NCBI GenBank assembly: GCA_963669155.1 | Contig: OZ022595.1 | Coordinates: forward strand, 5,761,642 to 5,825,641 | Source of the DNA: Arbacia lixula | Lineage: Eukaryota > Echinodermata > Echinoidea > Arbacioida > Arbaciidae | Direction: 5' to 3' | DNA: 64,000 nucleotides | Shown: positions 1-12,957 of the stretch, in pieces | Position numbering within the stretch: the first letter of the stretch is position 1 | Layout: each line of letters begins with the position of its first letter | The notes under the pieces: generated by a model | Told to the model about the DNA's origin: nothing | Database searches by the model: none | What the model saw: the letters and a program-made list of their open reading frames with translations, nothing else | Translations under genes and position numbers: made by a program

Positions 1-3000
1 AACTTCAATAGGTCCCTTTTAAATTTTGTCCGCGTAAATGTTGTCAGAAAAAGGGAATTCAGCTAAAGCTAATCCCTGCCTCCACTATGTAGTTTCATTT
101 GTGTTTTTGCGCCTATTTTCAATCCTTCCATGATACCGCTTGATGTTCTTTTTGTCAATGACTTTCTAAATGACACACTTTGTGACCCTCAACTCTTTGT
201 TCTTTCTTTCCCTCTCACTTTCCCAACGTCATGTTCTTCATTTGGTTTGTCTTTTTCCCTTCTGTCTATCCAAATGAATACGTTGTCTTTTGTATTATAA
301 TCCTGATTTACTAAAAAAAAAAGTTTAGCTTCACTGAGGGTCCTTTCCCCCCTCGACGTTTAAATGACACAATTTTTTTATTTTACTATTTAAGTTGTTT
401 ATTCTTTTTCTACATAAGACCTAAGACTCGCTATGTATACTTTCATTTTATTCAGTTGAATCACCATTACTGTCATATCATTTTATTGTATTTCTGTATT
501 ATTTCTATTTGTATCAAGTGGACAAAATACAAATTAGATTCAATTGTTCTTTTGCGAGTGAGCGATCATAATGTTGGAAAGTCAGTTAAAATTAATATTA
601 TTGCTGCAATAAATATAGGTTTTCCTGCTTATTATTTGTTTTAATTTGTAACTCAAAAACATGCATCAAAATTAAGATGTTAAAAGGTGCTGGCAGTGCG
701 GGTCCGTAGCATCTTATTTTTTTTAAATTTTATATCCATTCAAATTGTTCGATTTGTGTTACGTTTTTACGAAATTTAGCTCCATTTCAAAAGCGGCATT
801 AATTTGTGACCCCCCAAAAACGTTTCGTATTCATTTGTGGTGATTCATGTTTGAAGAAAAAAAAAGAATATGCAGGGTTAAAGGATTCAATGAGGAAAGT
901 GAACTCGTGTGAATGCGGATCTGTTTTTATATAGTTTGTTATCATTCGTGGGTTTATGAATGAACATACATACACATACATATACACTCATACACACATA
1001 TACAACTCTTTTCATACAATCTTACAAATATATTAAACATTTTTTCATATTTTTTCGTGATCGATGAGTTGGAATGTGTCATATTCCTTGTTCGTCGGCA
1101 AAACATACAATGCGGGCTTTACATCATGTATTTTATTCTTTTAGAATGTACTGTGTTAACCCTTTCATTTGTTTGTGAACTGTGCTAGAATTTCAGTATT
1201 ATCTATCATTTCATGTTATGAATATTATGACCCCTATTTGTCATATGGAAGTCCCATTTCTCTATTATTGTAGCACTTTCATATTCTGTTCTTTAAGATT
1301 AGGACCAAAGTAAGCTGCATTATGGTTAATTCACGTTTCTACGGATGTCAGGTTGTTTAGGCTGAGATTTCTAGGGAAAATTAAAATAGTAACATGACGT
1401 ACCACCCTTTTTCGGATGAACCAGGCGAGTTTAGGGGACCCAACGCTCCTATAGGAAATAATCACTCGTTTTATATCCTCTGTAAATAGTCAAGATTTAC
1501 TGGAGTTGGGTTATAGGAGAATGCTTTAAATCATTAGCGGATGGGCTTGTGTTCAATGGAATTCCACCTCCACATAGGAGGAAGGACATACACTTTTTAA
1601 ATAAATGTTTGGGGAACTAAAAGGTCAGTTCGGAAGTGTATTACGTTTGTTTACACACACAATCACTTTCTCTGAAATGATAGTAACTGTGACGTAGGCT
1701 GGAATTTCTGTGAATGAACAGAAGGACAATAATAGTTTTCTCTGAACTTGGAGAAATGGTGACAGGAAGAACACATGTTGACCAATTAGATTTAATATTT
1801 CATACTCCGTCCTCTTTTCTTAAACTTTCACTCAATAACAAACAGATATACACTTCTTCACCAGGTGATTGATACACATTGGGACATTAAGCATACAGGT
1901 TGTACAAAAGAAGGGTGCAATGAGAATCCTATTTTTTCCAGATTGATCCAAATTTAGATTACATTCAGAACAGCAGGTTGGGAGACCAGAATAATTCCAC
2001 ACGAAGGGGAAATATGACAACAACTCTCTCTACATGGGAGGAGCGATTCCAACAGTCTTAATCTAAGTTGGAGATGGAGAGTCCACTAACTGTCGAAGTA
2101 CATTAACCATACCCAGTATACTTTTGAGTGGTAACGCGTCTAGGAGAGGGAGAGACTACGAGCACATAGTCTTGACAAAACTCAAAGTCTTCGTGGACGT
2201 AGACAGCGTCATGAGAACTGGACACGCGGATGACCACGGAGTGATAACTGGATACGCAGAGGATGAACGGAGGAGGCGCGATGACGGCGACCGGTATCAG
2301 ACTCCCGCGCACGTTTTCCCGTTAAGAAGTAGAAGTACAATACGTACGTGAGTAAATGAAATGTTTCGTGCTATTCAACTTGTGTATCAAATGTATCGTT
2401 AAAAGTAAAATAAATGTAAGCATAAAACTAATGCTCTCCAATGGCATTTAGATGTGTCCGATTATAGCCTATGTTGTTAATTGTTATGTCTTGTTTTTCC
2501 AGACCAGAGTAATGCTTCAGTGAGAATGTGTGGTGGTTTGTGCAAGGATATTCAGGTCAGTCAACCATTAAAATATTAATGTCTGGACCCTAGTATATTA
2601 CATACAGACCAGAACAACAAAGGGACTTTACATTTCCATTAGCAATCCCTAATTATCCCCTCCTAGCCCCCCGCCCCCCACCTCTTCCTTATCATTTGAT
2701 CTGCTGGAGGGCGAGGCACCTTTGTGAGAACGTATTGATGTGTCGAAATGATCCATGTCAGCCGAGATGGCATTTCTATACCGTATCATAGTTCACTTGT
2801 AACATAAATCTAAATGTAAATTCTCAATTTCAAATGGGACTTGGAATTCCAATACGAGTTACCTTTGAAAGCCCAAATGTTGAACATGAATCACAAAAGG
2901 GCCGATAAGAGAGTGGGTGTTGAATGCAAATCGTACGATTGGCACATTTCCATATCAATGGACATGCCTTGATATTTAAAACAAAGCCAGAGCACCCGCC

Positions 3001-6000
3001 TGTCTGGAAGGGCAAAGTGGATCGGAAAAAATACAAATTGAGTCACAATTCGGCCGTCGCGCTTTAACCCCATAAATACGGGCGATAAAAATATTATTTT
3101 AAAACATAAAACGTCCAAAACCTACATTAAATATGCTCATAACTTTGTATACTTCGTGTAAAACTACCTGCAATTACTCGTAACATCCTCCCATGTTTGT
3201 AGACAATGCCAACATATTCCTCAGGCATAATTTGCTTAGCCAAGAAATTATTGACATTACAGTGATTTTGCCGTTTAAAACATCATTGGTACTATTTTTA
3301 CCTATGATGTCACAAGACGAATCGTGATCTGGAGGATTTTGTGGGGCTCCGCAGTATACCGAGAAAAAAGATAAAAGAATATTTTAACATGCATGTATAT
3401 CATAAATATTCATGACATCATCGAAATAATGTGATCGAGAGTGAAAGGAGTGACCCACTACATACATGACATAATGCCAGTTCTACAAATTTGAAGGCTG
3501 TATAATTCTCGTGTCTTTTTTGGAATTGCTGTGGTGAAGCTACAACCCACGTTCTAATTGAAACATAGTGGTTCATATACTTCCACTTCTATTTTACAAG
3601 GATATCATGGAATCAAAAGTATACAGCGGAATCAATATTTTAGCAACATTTGCTTTGGAGGTGAATAATGTTTTCTTTTCCTTAATCGTGCCTTTTTTGT
3701 TATATTAAAGTAATTCATCGAAGAAATGTGATATAATTCATAGTACGTGATATATGGGATTTTACATGATATAATTAAGTGAAACTACAATCCACTATAT
3801 AAATAAAAATCATATTAATCGATGATATAGTTAAGAAATAGAGAGAGTAGTCCTACAAAACGAATGCTAATGCGCCTCTAGATGGCAGCAAGCAAAATTA
3901 TCCAAAAAGCTCTATAAACTATGGCCACACATTATTATTTCCCCATAGACGTTGTAAACAATGACAATGTGAAAAAAACACATGAAAATAGAATAAACAT
4001 GCTTTCCAAATGTTTTTTCACGGGTAGCTGTAAATTTGTCTTTGCCGATTTGTTTGGTTAAAAGTCTAAAACTGAGGCTACCAGCCAATTGACCTCAAAA
4101 TCTTGACCTGCTTGTGCACCTTCATAGTCCTCACATTTATATTAAGGGACACATTTGTGCCAACCCATTGCACTGCTCGCGAGCAGTACTAATTACCCTC
4201 ATGATTACGTGAAAAAAGTTGCTGAACGATGTTCAAATTATTTTATATGAATATACTTTTCAATGATTATCTCATCTTTGATATGCTTTAGAGACTTTCC
4301 CAAGGCACATTACAGGTGTTATGACGTACAATGGACATTATTCAACAGTGTTTGGTTATTGTGTACGTAATTGAACAATATTTGTGAATTCATATTTTTT
4401 TCATGACGTTATCGTCATTACTTTTTAAGGAGGGTAGACAAGGGGATTAATTTCCCCTGTTTATAACATCAATGAAAGATGCGTTCGCATATTATGTGTG
4501 AGGTTGTTTTTAAGCACATTTCATTGTTATCGTTGTTATTTGGTGATTTAAGGAGCGTTTCTCAATCACACTCAATTATGTCCACGTCGGCTTCGTGGTT
4601 GTTGGTCGAACGATACATGGGTGTGCGATATTGTGTGCGTCATTTTGTGAGTCGACAACCTTGCATATGTAGTTTGTTTCCTTTACTATTTTAGAAGTCA
4701 CATTGTTAATGATGTTTGTTAGTGATGAATTTATGTTCATGAGATGTATATTGTGATTATTACCGTTTAAATCTTTATGCGCCAATGATGCAATTTTGTG
4801 CTAGTAATACACATAAATCCCAGAGAGCAGTTTGTGTGGCACAGAAAGAGTTATATTGGAGGGTGGTAAGGTATTACTTGCACGGTTAATTATATTTGCG
4901 AATAATAAATGTGCGCGAGGTGGTTCGTGGTGTCACGTCTGTTCCTCTCACTACGCGCGCGAATCCCGAGCATCATTCGGCCAAAAATCTCTTTGGAACG
5001 TTTTCGCAACGATGTTAACAACATCCAGAATGCTGCATGCCCAAGTGAACCCTACCTTCCCCTCTCCAAATATCTTCCTTTAAATTTGGCTTTCCGCTAG
5101 TTTTTAAAATTCAGATTATCACTTTTAATGTGTAACTTTAAGCATTGGTAAGTAAACCAGTCACACGCAGTGGATATGTATTAAGTTCATAATTGGATGA
5201 TATCATTACGCTAATACATTAACATCTTTAAACAAATGATGTTAATTCACATAAGAGAGAAACAGACGGAATGTTGCTAATCTTTTGACATCATGTGATG
5301 TTATATTTGTACTTTTTTAAAAAGGGGCTGCATGTTTTCCATATCATATTCTTAATAAAAAGAAAGTACATGTATTCCAAAAATCAATGTGACATATTAC
5401 TTCACAATTATACACTAATAAGACAATTATTTGAAATAAAACATTGTGTTTATGTATATGTAAAATGTTAACCATTTAGCAGTATGGTTGTATTGCAGAA
5501 AATTATGTAAGACCACAAATTTAAGGGCAAATATGAGGCACTGATATTATTGTATTTGTTAAATTCGATACACACCAGACTCCGACACGTATTGATTACG
5601 ACAAAAGCAATGTGATTTGTGCAGCAAAGTATTTTTTATTGGTGTATAAATGGTATACAATCACACTAATCGTGATATCAGTACGGGTGATGATCAAAGA
5701 AGGGGATGGAAATTCAAACTGTTATTTTATACACGTTTTGTCTTAAAAATTGTGTTGCTTTTTATATCAGTGCTCATTATCACTTGCATCTAAACAACAA
5801 TCTCGTCCCTACTATGTAAACACGATTGTGGTTCAAACCTTCAGCAATAATGTTGGTTATTACTGCGTACAGATTGAAGAAAAAGCTTACTTTAATGATT
5901 AATGTCCGTCTATAGAAGCTAAATGTGTATATCATCGATAATATCTAAAATCACTTAAAATTGCATCAAAATTGGGCATTAATCTCTTCTTTACGAAACA

Positions 6001-6340
6001 AAAACACTCTTAATTGATTTTCACAAGTAATATGTATTAAAGGGCAGATATTATAGAAATATATGTATAATATGCATGTTTATATTTTTTGTCTATAATT
6101 TAATATTAAAAGATTCACATTATTTCTGACATGTATTGCCCCACCTCCACCATTCATATTCCTTTTTTACGTACTGAATGGAAATTATCAACATTAATTT
6201 CTTTGTCGAGCACTGATTTATCAAGCCACGTCCCATTGACATACTTTACAAACGTGTTGATATACTTCAGGAAGATTTCTGAGTAGGCTTCGAATGTTTA
6301 AACGTAAAACTTTTAAACCGTTTTGTTGAAGCTGATCAGA
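1..6340. other. AT-rich non-coding flank
   Basis: No gene with recognisable product was found. The stretch is AT-rich, with short A and T runs and a CA/TA-rich patch near 965-1010. Open frames are short and resemble no known family. A CpG-richer patch at 2130-2350 has open frames on both strands, discussed under rejected items. Confidence 0.5.
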
Positions 6341-6344
6341 TAGT

Positions 6345-6660
6345 TCATCGGAAAGTTACTTCCAACTGCATCGTTGACGTTGAGTGTTTGAAAACTTCTA
6401 AATTGATGGGGGTCTGCCAGGAATCACTTCGTGTCAGTAACGCAGGTAGGTGCATAACTATATATTTTGTGCATTCCCAAATGAAAACATGATGATATGG
6501 ATTACCACCGTCCTTCCTACTCATACCTACACAAGAAATGTGTTCCCGTTCTTGACAGGTTGTACATCGTATCCTTTGATTATGCTTTACTGCTTTGTTA
6601 CAAATAACGCAATTGACACCCTTTACCATACCCAACAGACTATTATGATGTAAGTATAAA
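6345..6660 (-). pseudogene. PHD-like zinc finger fragment, probably LINE ORF1
   Basis: The minus-strand frame encodes NCVICNKAVKH, then RIRCTTCQEREHISCVGM and a FIWECT segment. The Cys-x2-Cys, Cys-x2-Cys, His-x2-Cys spacing fits a PHD finger, but the last cysteine pair is incomplete. PHD fingers of this kind are common in the first protein of invertebrate CR1-like LINEs. Fragments of a LINE reverse transcriptase lie within 1.5 kb on the same strand. A captured host exon is less likely. Confidence 0.5.
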
Positions 6661-7221
6661 TAACAAAACAAAGCCAGACAACAACCAAAATTATAAAGAA
6701 TAATTAGAAATGCGAAGAATAAAAATGCAGAACGCACCGAAATAGATATGTACATATACTGTACAACTATTACAGACTCCAGAGGTACAAGGCCAGTCAC
6801 CCGTGGATCATAACCATCCTACATTATGTACATGATGTATAATCATATCCATTTGACTTGGTGTTAAAAATGATGAAAGTACAAAAAGACACGGTTTCAC
6901 TCGACAAAAGTCACTGAACCAAAATTGTAGGATATTTTGAAATGAGATCGAAATAGTGAAGAAATCATCGTCACGTGGTTTCTGAAAGCTGTAAAATGAT
7001 TTAAGTTCACATTCGATCTAAGCGTCTTTCATCTGAGATAACGCGTTTCATTCTTCTTCCCCAGCTAGCCGGGAGGAGGGTAGTGATTCTGCCATTTATC
7101 AATTCAGTTTTTATTCAAATCAGGTTAGTCTTTTCAGAGCCCTACGTCACATGAAATACATAATATAAAAATCAACAAATCAATAGGCCTCCAATGATAG
7201 TGCAGTTGTTGAAATCAATTT

Positions 7222-7381
7222 GAATAAATTAGGATGGTTTTATGAAATAATGCTTAATGATATTGTACAACGAATAGAGTGGCAAGTACAAAAACATTAC
7301 ATACGAATGAACAAGAAACACGAATGAAGAAAACAAATAAATTAGGATGGTTATATGAAATAATGCTTAATGGTATTGTAA
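7222..7381. repeat. Two direct copies of a 45-bp sequence
   Basis: A segment starting AATAAATTAGGATGGTT and ending near TTGTA occurs at about 7222-7268 and 7339-7381 with a few differences, about 117 bases apart. It may be a duplicated part of the neighbouring LINE debris. Confidence 0.6.
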
Positions 7382-7505
7382 AATTAATATAGTCAGTCTT
7401 AAGTTTTGCGACAAAGAACGGAAATAAAGTAGTGTCGAGTGATGAAATAAATTAGTGGTTTACAGGCAAGATTTTGCAAGTAACAAGACAATCCGTTTAA
7501 TTAAC

Positions 7506-7850
7506 TTAGGTATTTTTATTGCACCTACCCCAAACTGTGGAACAGTATTCTATATGGGAGAGGATAAGACGAAATACAGCTGGAAAAAAAGACGTGTAAT
7601 TCAACAAGCCTTGATTCTTCTGGCACATACTATATAGGACGTGAAATCTTGTGTATGACATAGGATACATGGAATGACGAGGTGAAGTAAAGTTTAAACA
7701 CTTTGCTTCAGGATGACTCCATTCAAGGTCTTGATTTGCATGTTTAAATGTCAGTACTTTATTTTTATTTGAATTTCTTTTTGTGCCAAACACCACGACT
7801 TTAGTTTTCTTGGAATCGATTTGCGCGGGTCTCTACCCATTGGTTACTGT
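7506..7850 (-). pseudogene. LINE reverse transcriptase C-terminal fragment
   Basis: The minus frame begins VFGTKRN, continues through a stretch matching the region after the reverse transcriptase core, and ends RLILSHIEYCSTVWGRC. The pairing of a K-V-V-V-F-G-T-type start with an L-x-x-S-H-I-E-Y-C-S-T-V-W-G ending is typical of CR1/Jockey-type LINEs. The catalytic core is absent. A further open frame at 7844-8029 may be leftover ORF1 coiled-coil sequence. Confidence 0.55.
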
Positions 7851-8499
7851 CTTAAGATCAGCGATCTTGTTATTCTATGACATTCCAGGTCCATGACCTT
7901 ACCCTCAATTCGATTAATGCTGGTCGTAATCCCATCATGAATAACTTCGCGGACAGCATGGCGGAGGGCATTCATGAAGTCTTCGCCTTTTACGTAGCGT
8001 TTAATAGCCTCATTAGCGACATATTCCACGGTGTCTTGGGTTAAGGCTGCAGGAATAATGGTCTTTAAAGTAAAAGTATGTGTTGATAATACTCAGGTGG
8101 AAGGTAAGGCAATCCGCCAAAATGAAAACGTTAATTTGGCTTGCATGCAGTGTGAATTAACATTTCTTGTATTTACCCGCATGATTATGTGCTCATTAGA
8201 GTATGCCTCCTAATCGTAGGCCCACATAGAACAAACCAAGGGCTAGGCGGTAAAAATAATTATCTGATTTCTGCTTCCCCCGCCGTCTGAAGTTCAGTCC
8301 AATTTCAATTGTTAACACTTTGGTATCAAACAATCGAACGATCGCAACACAGCTACAGTGCTCAGTGCTAACTCAGCAGCTCCGTAAATATTGTTGGAGA
8401 CGAGAAAAGCGAGCAAAATACATCTAGTCTCTTCGTCTTTGAGCTGCGGCAGATTCTGTTTCAGAGCAATATCATTAACCTTTAAATAGCAATTCATGC

Positions 8500-9218
8500 T
8501 GAAGAAAGAGAGGGTCGGTGTGATACCGTAGTGGGAGTTACATACTCATATTTTTTAAGCATTAATAAAGGACCTGTCTTACATTTGTGAATTGCCCAAA
8601 TAATATTACAATCAATGTGGTGAGACTAAAGTATTATACAAAGTGAATAGCACACGGAACATTATAAAAAAGTTGTGATGTATATGTACATACAAGTAGT
8701 AAGAAACTTCGTAATCTCAATATTGTAAAACATACTTCCGTCAATGAATAAATCAAAGCTCTGAAGAAACAGTTTCCTTATTTTCCAAAAAGTGATTAAT
8801 ATTCGTTTTTCTTAAACTGAAGGACAACATATGACATTTCTTTTGGTAATTCAAAGTTGGAAAAAAAACATCATATTAACATCATTGTAGATCCTTTATA
8901 CCATATATACATGTTCCAGCTTCTAAATCAAAGGACTATCCCTAAGTCGCAAATTTTATTGTGCCGTTTTTAATTTTTAATTCCCTTAATAATATAAACA
9001 CTGATCTGATCTTCGTAGTTAAAACTATAGGCACAAGGTCATATAAAACCCATGATATTATCACAAGGCCTTAACTGAGGGATTAGAACTTTTTTTAAGA
9101 TCACGACGGGTCTATAGTTAAAGTACCTTCCAAATATCACGACAGTGTATATTTTGTCATACTGAGCACTGTAAATGATAGATAAAATAAACAATTTGAG
9201 ACCAAATTCATGATACGC
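8500..9218. other. Non-coding AT-rich stretch
   Basis: No open frame, repeat or RNA gene could be supported here. Confidence 0.4.
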
Positions 9219-9257
9219 TTGTCATACATTGTCATACATTGTCATACTTGTCATACA
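9219..9257. repeat. Short tandem repeat of TTGTCATACA
   Basis: The 10-base unit TTGTCATACA is repeated about four times with one shortened copy. It abuts the start of a longer dispersed repeat. Confidence 0.8.
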
Positions 9258-9800
9258 TCCATTGTACATAAATCAACATAATCATACAAGCACCATATCT
9301 AGTAACGACAAATCCTTTTCTAGGATGGCCGCACTCATAAATGAGAAATAGTTCAGGATGTAATACATAAGCACCAGATGATTATTTATGGAAGCTTATG
9401 TAGCAATAAGGCATCTACAAGGATTAAAACATTGGTGTCTTTAAGGTAATTAGAATTGAAAATTAATTCAAATAATTATTTAGTATGGCATTCTTAATGC
9501 CTGTTTGATAAACAATGAGGGATCGGCATCTCTCATCCCGTTTTCTAGTACATAGGCCTATTTTCTTGCCAACTCCACCAGCTAAAGTGGAGTCTTTAAC
9601 GCACATATACAGCGCGGCTCTTCTAAGCACGGGACCTCCTTTTAACGTCCAATCCTTCATATTACCGTACCGATGAAGCATAATACATCGTGTCGTTCAT
9701 CTATAATACATTGTTTTGAACTAACAAAATCATGTACTTGTACTTCTGCTTGTTCTACTACACAAACAACAACAACAACAACTACTACTGCTACTACTAC
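9246..9800. repeat. Dispersed repeat, copy 1
   Basis: About 550 bases starting near CTTGTCATACAT and passing through CTAGTAACGACAAATCC. It ends in an ACA/CTA microsatellite. It is duplicated at 10853-11350 with high similarity. This copy has about 20 extra bases near 9545-9565. The minus strand has a 72-codon open frame at 9463-9681 that is broken in the other copy, so coding is unlikely. Confidence 0.8.
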
Positions 9801-10475
9801 TACTACTACTACTACCACTTATTGTAACAACAACCACTATACGGCTGTTGTGACTTCCGTTACTTCACTACAACCGATGTTGTACTACCAGTACTACATA
9901 ATCATTACGCCTACATGTAATGCTGATATATTATACACCTCGGTTACATACTTATACTAAATTTATCGTAATTTGCCAGATAGAATTAAACAATTTTTAC
10001 GACATGCTTGCACAACTCTCATAGGTGAAACCGTTATCAAAATCACATTTGTTTGATTAACAAAGTTTTCATTATTATGTATATCACTCACACTAACTTC
10101 ATGCAAAGATCCAGCAAGAAAATTTAACAGTAAATAAAACGCGGAAGGAAAATTAAAGGACAAAATATATACATATGTACTCATTAACAGAGTGACGATC
10201 CCGGAGTAAATACTACTTGCGTTTATAAATATATATATATGCCGTCACAAAAGAAAGCACCTACTATGCAACTTCTCCAACAAACGATCACTTTAATGAA
10301 TAACCGAGATTGACTCAGTCTACATACAGTTTCTGAGGAGTGAAGACCTGTAAACTGGGTCCTCACGAAACAGTTCTGTAAAACTTTATGTAGTAAGTTC
10401 TACCTATATTTACTTATTTATAAAGCTCCTGTCATCATTTGAGCACTCTACCACTGGATGGTTTTGCCCATACTT

Positions 10476-10477
<2 letters not shown>

Positions 10478-10528
<51 letters not shown>
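10478..10528. repeat. TA dinucleotide run followed by a T run
   Basis: About 17 TA repeats followed by 18 T. Simple sequence. Confidence 0.95.
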
Positions 10529-10529
<1 letters not shown>

Positions 10530-10852
10530 CCATGGAGTAAGGTCGTAACCGAATCTTGAACGAACACTGTAGTGCGGTCACGATATGATTTCATTAATCT
10601 GAAAACAACCCTCCGTTATATTCATACACATTTGATTCACTATTAAATATAATATAGCATATTCTAGGACTTTTGATATGTTTCGGGGCACATACAGTGG
10701 AGCCCAACAAAAAAAATCGAAGTACCTATGTGCATTGCATGATAACGTATGGTCTTGCTTTCATAGTGATCAGGCAATATCTAGCTTGTGCATTGCATGA
10801 ACGCGGTCTTACTGTGGTATACATCAGAAAAGTTTTAGCTAGACTTTGCTGT

Positions 10853-11350
10853 ACTTGTCATACATTCATTGTCCATAAGTCAGCAAAACAATATCTAGTA
10901 ACGACAAATCCTTTTCTAGGATTGCCGCACTCATAAATGAGAAATAGTTCAGGATCTAATACATAAGCACCAGATGATTATTTATGGAAGCTTATGTAGC
11001 AATAAGGCATCTACGAAGATTAAAACATTGGTGTCTTTAAGGTAATTCGAATTGAAAATTAATTCAGATAATCATTTCGTATGGCATTCTTAATGCCTGT
11101 TTGATAAACCATGAGGGATCGGCATCTCTCCAGCCCGTTTTTGCCAACTCTACCAGCTAATGTGGAGTCTTTAACGCACATAGAGTGCGGCTCTTCTATA
11201 CAGGGGACCTCCTTTTAACGTCCAATCCGTCATATCACCGTATAACATTATAGCATAATACATCGCTGTACATCTATCATACATCGTTTTGAAATAACAC
11301 AATCGTGTACTTGTACTTCTGCTTATTCTACTACATCAACAACAACCTCT
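10853..11350. repeat. Dispersed repeat, copy 2
   Basis: Direct-orientation second copy of the 9246-9800 repeat, with scattered substitutions and small deletions. It again ends in a CTA/ACA microsatellite, here beside the 3' end of the receptor gene. Confidence 0.8.
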
Positions 11351-11563
11351 ACTTCTAATAACTACAACATCTACTACTTCTTCTCCTAACAACAACAACA
11401 ACAACAGCAACCACAAATGTTTGTCCTGATTCCATGTTCAGCGTTAGCGCTCCGAACGCGCGCTTTCGAAGGTGTGCCATACGTCACGCCTGTTTGTACC
11501 AAATAATAAACGCCTTCCCCTTTTGCAACTCGATCTTGGGACCGGCTATGGGGAGGTTCCCAA

Positions 11564-11569
11564 TTTATT
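11564..11569 (-). terminator. Candidate polyadenylation signal
   Basis: AATAAA on the minus strand lies about 70 bases after the stop codon of the receptor gene. A 3' untranslated region this short is possible but unusual, and no clear GT-rich downstream element was checked. Weak evidence. Confidence 0.35.
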
Positions 11570-11639
11570 CGATCTGTAAATTTCAATTCCCGTTGATTAT
11601 GGAGGACGATTGCTTGTGCAACCTATTTTAAAGATTTTC

Positions 11640-12957
11640 TTATTCATATGGCGACGGGATGTACAATGGATTCTCCACCATAATATCCTCTTCATCTTTA
11701 TCTTCTCCATCAGGTCGGGTAGTTGCGCAATGACATACAGTATGATAGAAGGAGTCAGGGTCAGGGGCGGCTCTTTGCTCTATTGCTGTGTGATGGTGTA
11801 TTTGCCCTCCAAGTATCGGATCGGTGTCGATTGAAGAGTAATACTGGTTAGGGTCTTGAGGTTTCGGAACAAGGTCTTCCCCACGTACACCTTGCATGTT
11901 GCTGTCACCACACATAGGAGAGCTTTCCACAGCGGTATCCTCTACGCAATAGTAACCTGGGTCAAGAGATGATAGTGGTTGGTTCACCCTCATCATGCTA
12001 GAGGCACTAGTAGATGGCGCATGGGATGTGAGCAAGATACCATTTTTCTTTTCGTTTGTATCCCCTCCAACTGCCTCGTTCTCAAGACAGAAGTAGTATG
12101 GATTACTGGACGATCGTAGTTGCCTACTGATATCCTCGTCACCAGATGATTCTGTTTTGTTTGAGGATTGCGGATGAAATGACGAAAGTCCGTTGAAACA
12201 TCCCGTCTGTGCATTATCGTGAGAGCAATCGTTATAAGAGTCACTGGACAACATTGTAGGACTCTGCTGAAACGAAGACCTGTGTGCATTACTTGCTGCG
12301 CCCATTACAATAGGAAAAAGAGCTTGGGCAGGTGCTCTTGCGTCAGGGAATTTATTTTGGGGAGGAACGTTTGCCTGTTTGGCCTTCTTTACGGATTTCT
12401 TGGAAGGTTTACGTGGAGGGAGCAAGGGTCCTTCAAGGGTGTTCAAAGATGTAGGTCTGTGAGGCAAAGGGCGATTTACAATAAGTAACTCTTTCATGGT
12501 ACTCATTTCTATTTCCTGTGGCTCCAAAGCGTGTGCATCTCGGAATTGTTCCTCAGCCATTCCCACACTGGCTTGTTGATGTGTTTGGGTTCTGCCACTT
12601 GTTGTCACGGGTGCCATATCCATGCTAGTCTCGTAGTGCGTCACGTCATCGGCATCAGGGATGTAATACGGGTTCTCGCGTGATGCAGAACTACACTGTA
12701 GGTCCATATCCATCAAAAACGTGAGTCTTCTTGGGAGATCCGTTTGAGTCTGTAAAGGAAGCTGGTTTAAAGTGTTTGGATGCCGTGCTCCTCCAATTGA
12801 CAAGACGTCTCCAAAGTCCGGACTTGTCGACAGCGCAGCGGAGCCGTGTCCTCTGGTTGAGCCAGTCCTTGCTGCTGAGTCTCTGGAGCGTGTGTCTTCA
12901 ATGGCTGGTCCTGGTGACAGTGTGTCCCTGCTGTCTCCGCTTCTTTGTGTTGTAGAT
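11640..12957 (-). CDS. Exon 8: cytoplasmic tail with repeated tyrosine motifs
   Basis: The terminal coding exon is 1318 bases, with a good acceptor (a T-rich tract, then TTCAAAG) and a TAA stop. It encodes residues 431-869, a low-complexity tail rich in Ser, Pro and acidic residues. Three NPxY motifs occur: NPYY at 526-529, NPYY at 716-719 and NPLY at 860-863. Related tyrosine sites are DPGYY (763-767), DPNQYY (799-804) and FYHTV (834-838). A proline/basic patch, PLLPPRKPSKKSVKKAK, lies near residue 610 and could bind SH3 domains. NPxY motifs are known to bind PTB-domain adaptors and to direct clathrin endocytosis; Y-x-x-hydrophobic sites can bind SH2 domains or AP-2. Kinase signalling or internalisation is inferred. 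Confidence 0.85.

Noticed and set aside
2103-2351. Overlapping open frames on both strands in a CpG-richer patch
   Set aside because: The plus-frame peptide is charged and ends near a GTACGTGAGT donor-like site, but no acceptor, domain or neighbour exon supports a gene.
4832-5100. Two overlapping plus-strand frames of 63-83 codons
   Set aside because: No family resemblance and no splice context; the CpG-containing patch alone explains the openness.
8312-8497. 61-codon minus frame with a protein-like composition
   Set aside because: No motif recognised and no link to the LINE pieces; chance cannot be excluded.
9463-9681. 72-codon minus frame in the dispersed repeat
   Set aside because: The second copy of the repeat at 10.9-11.3 kb breaks the frame, so it is not under coding constraint.
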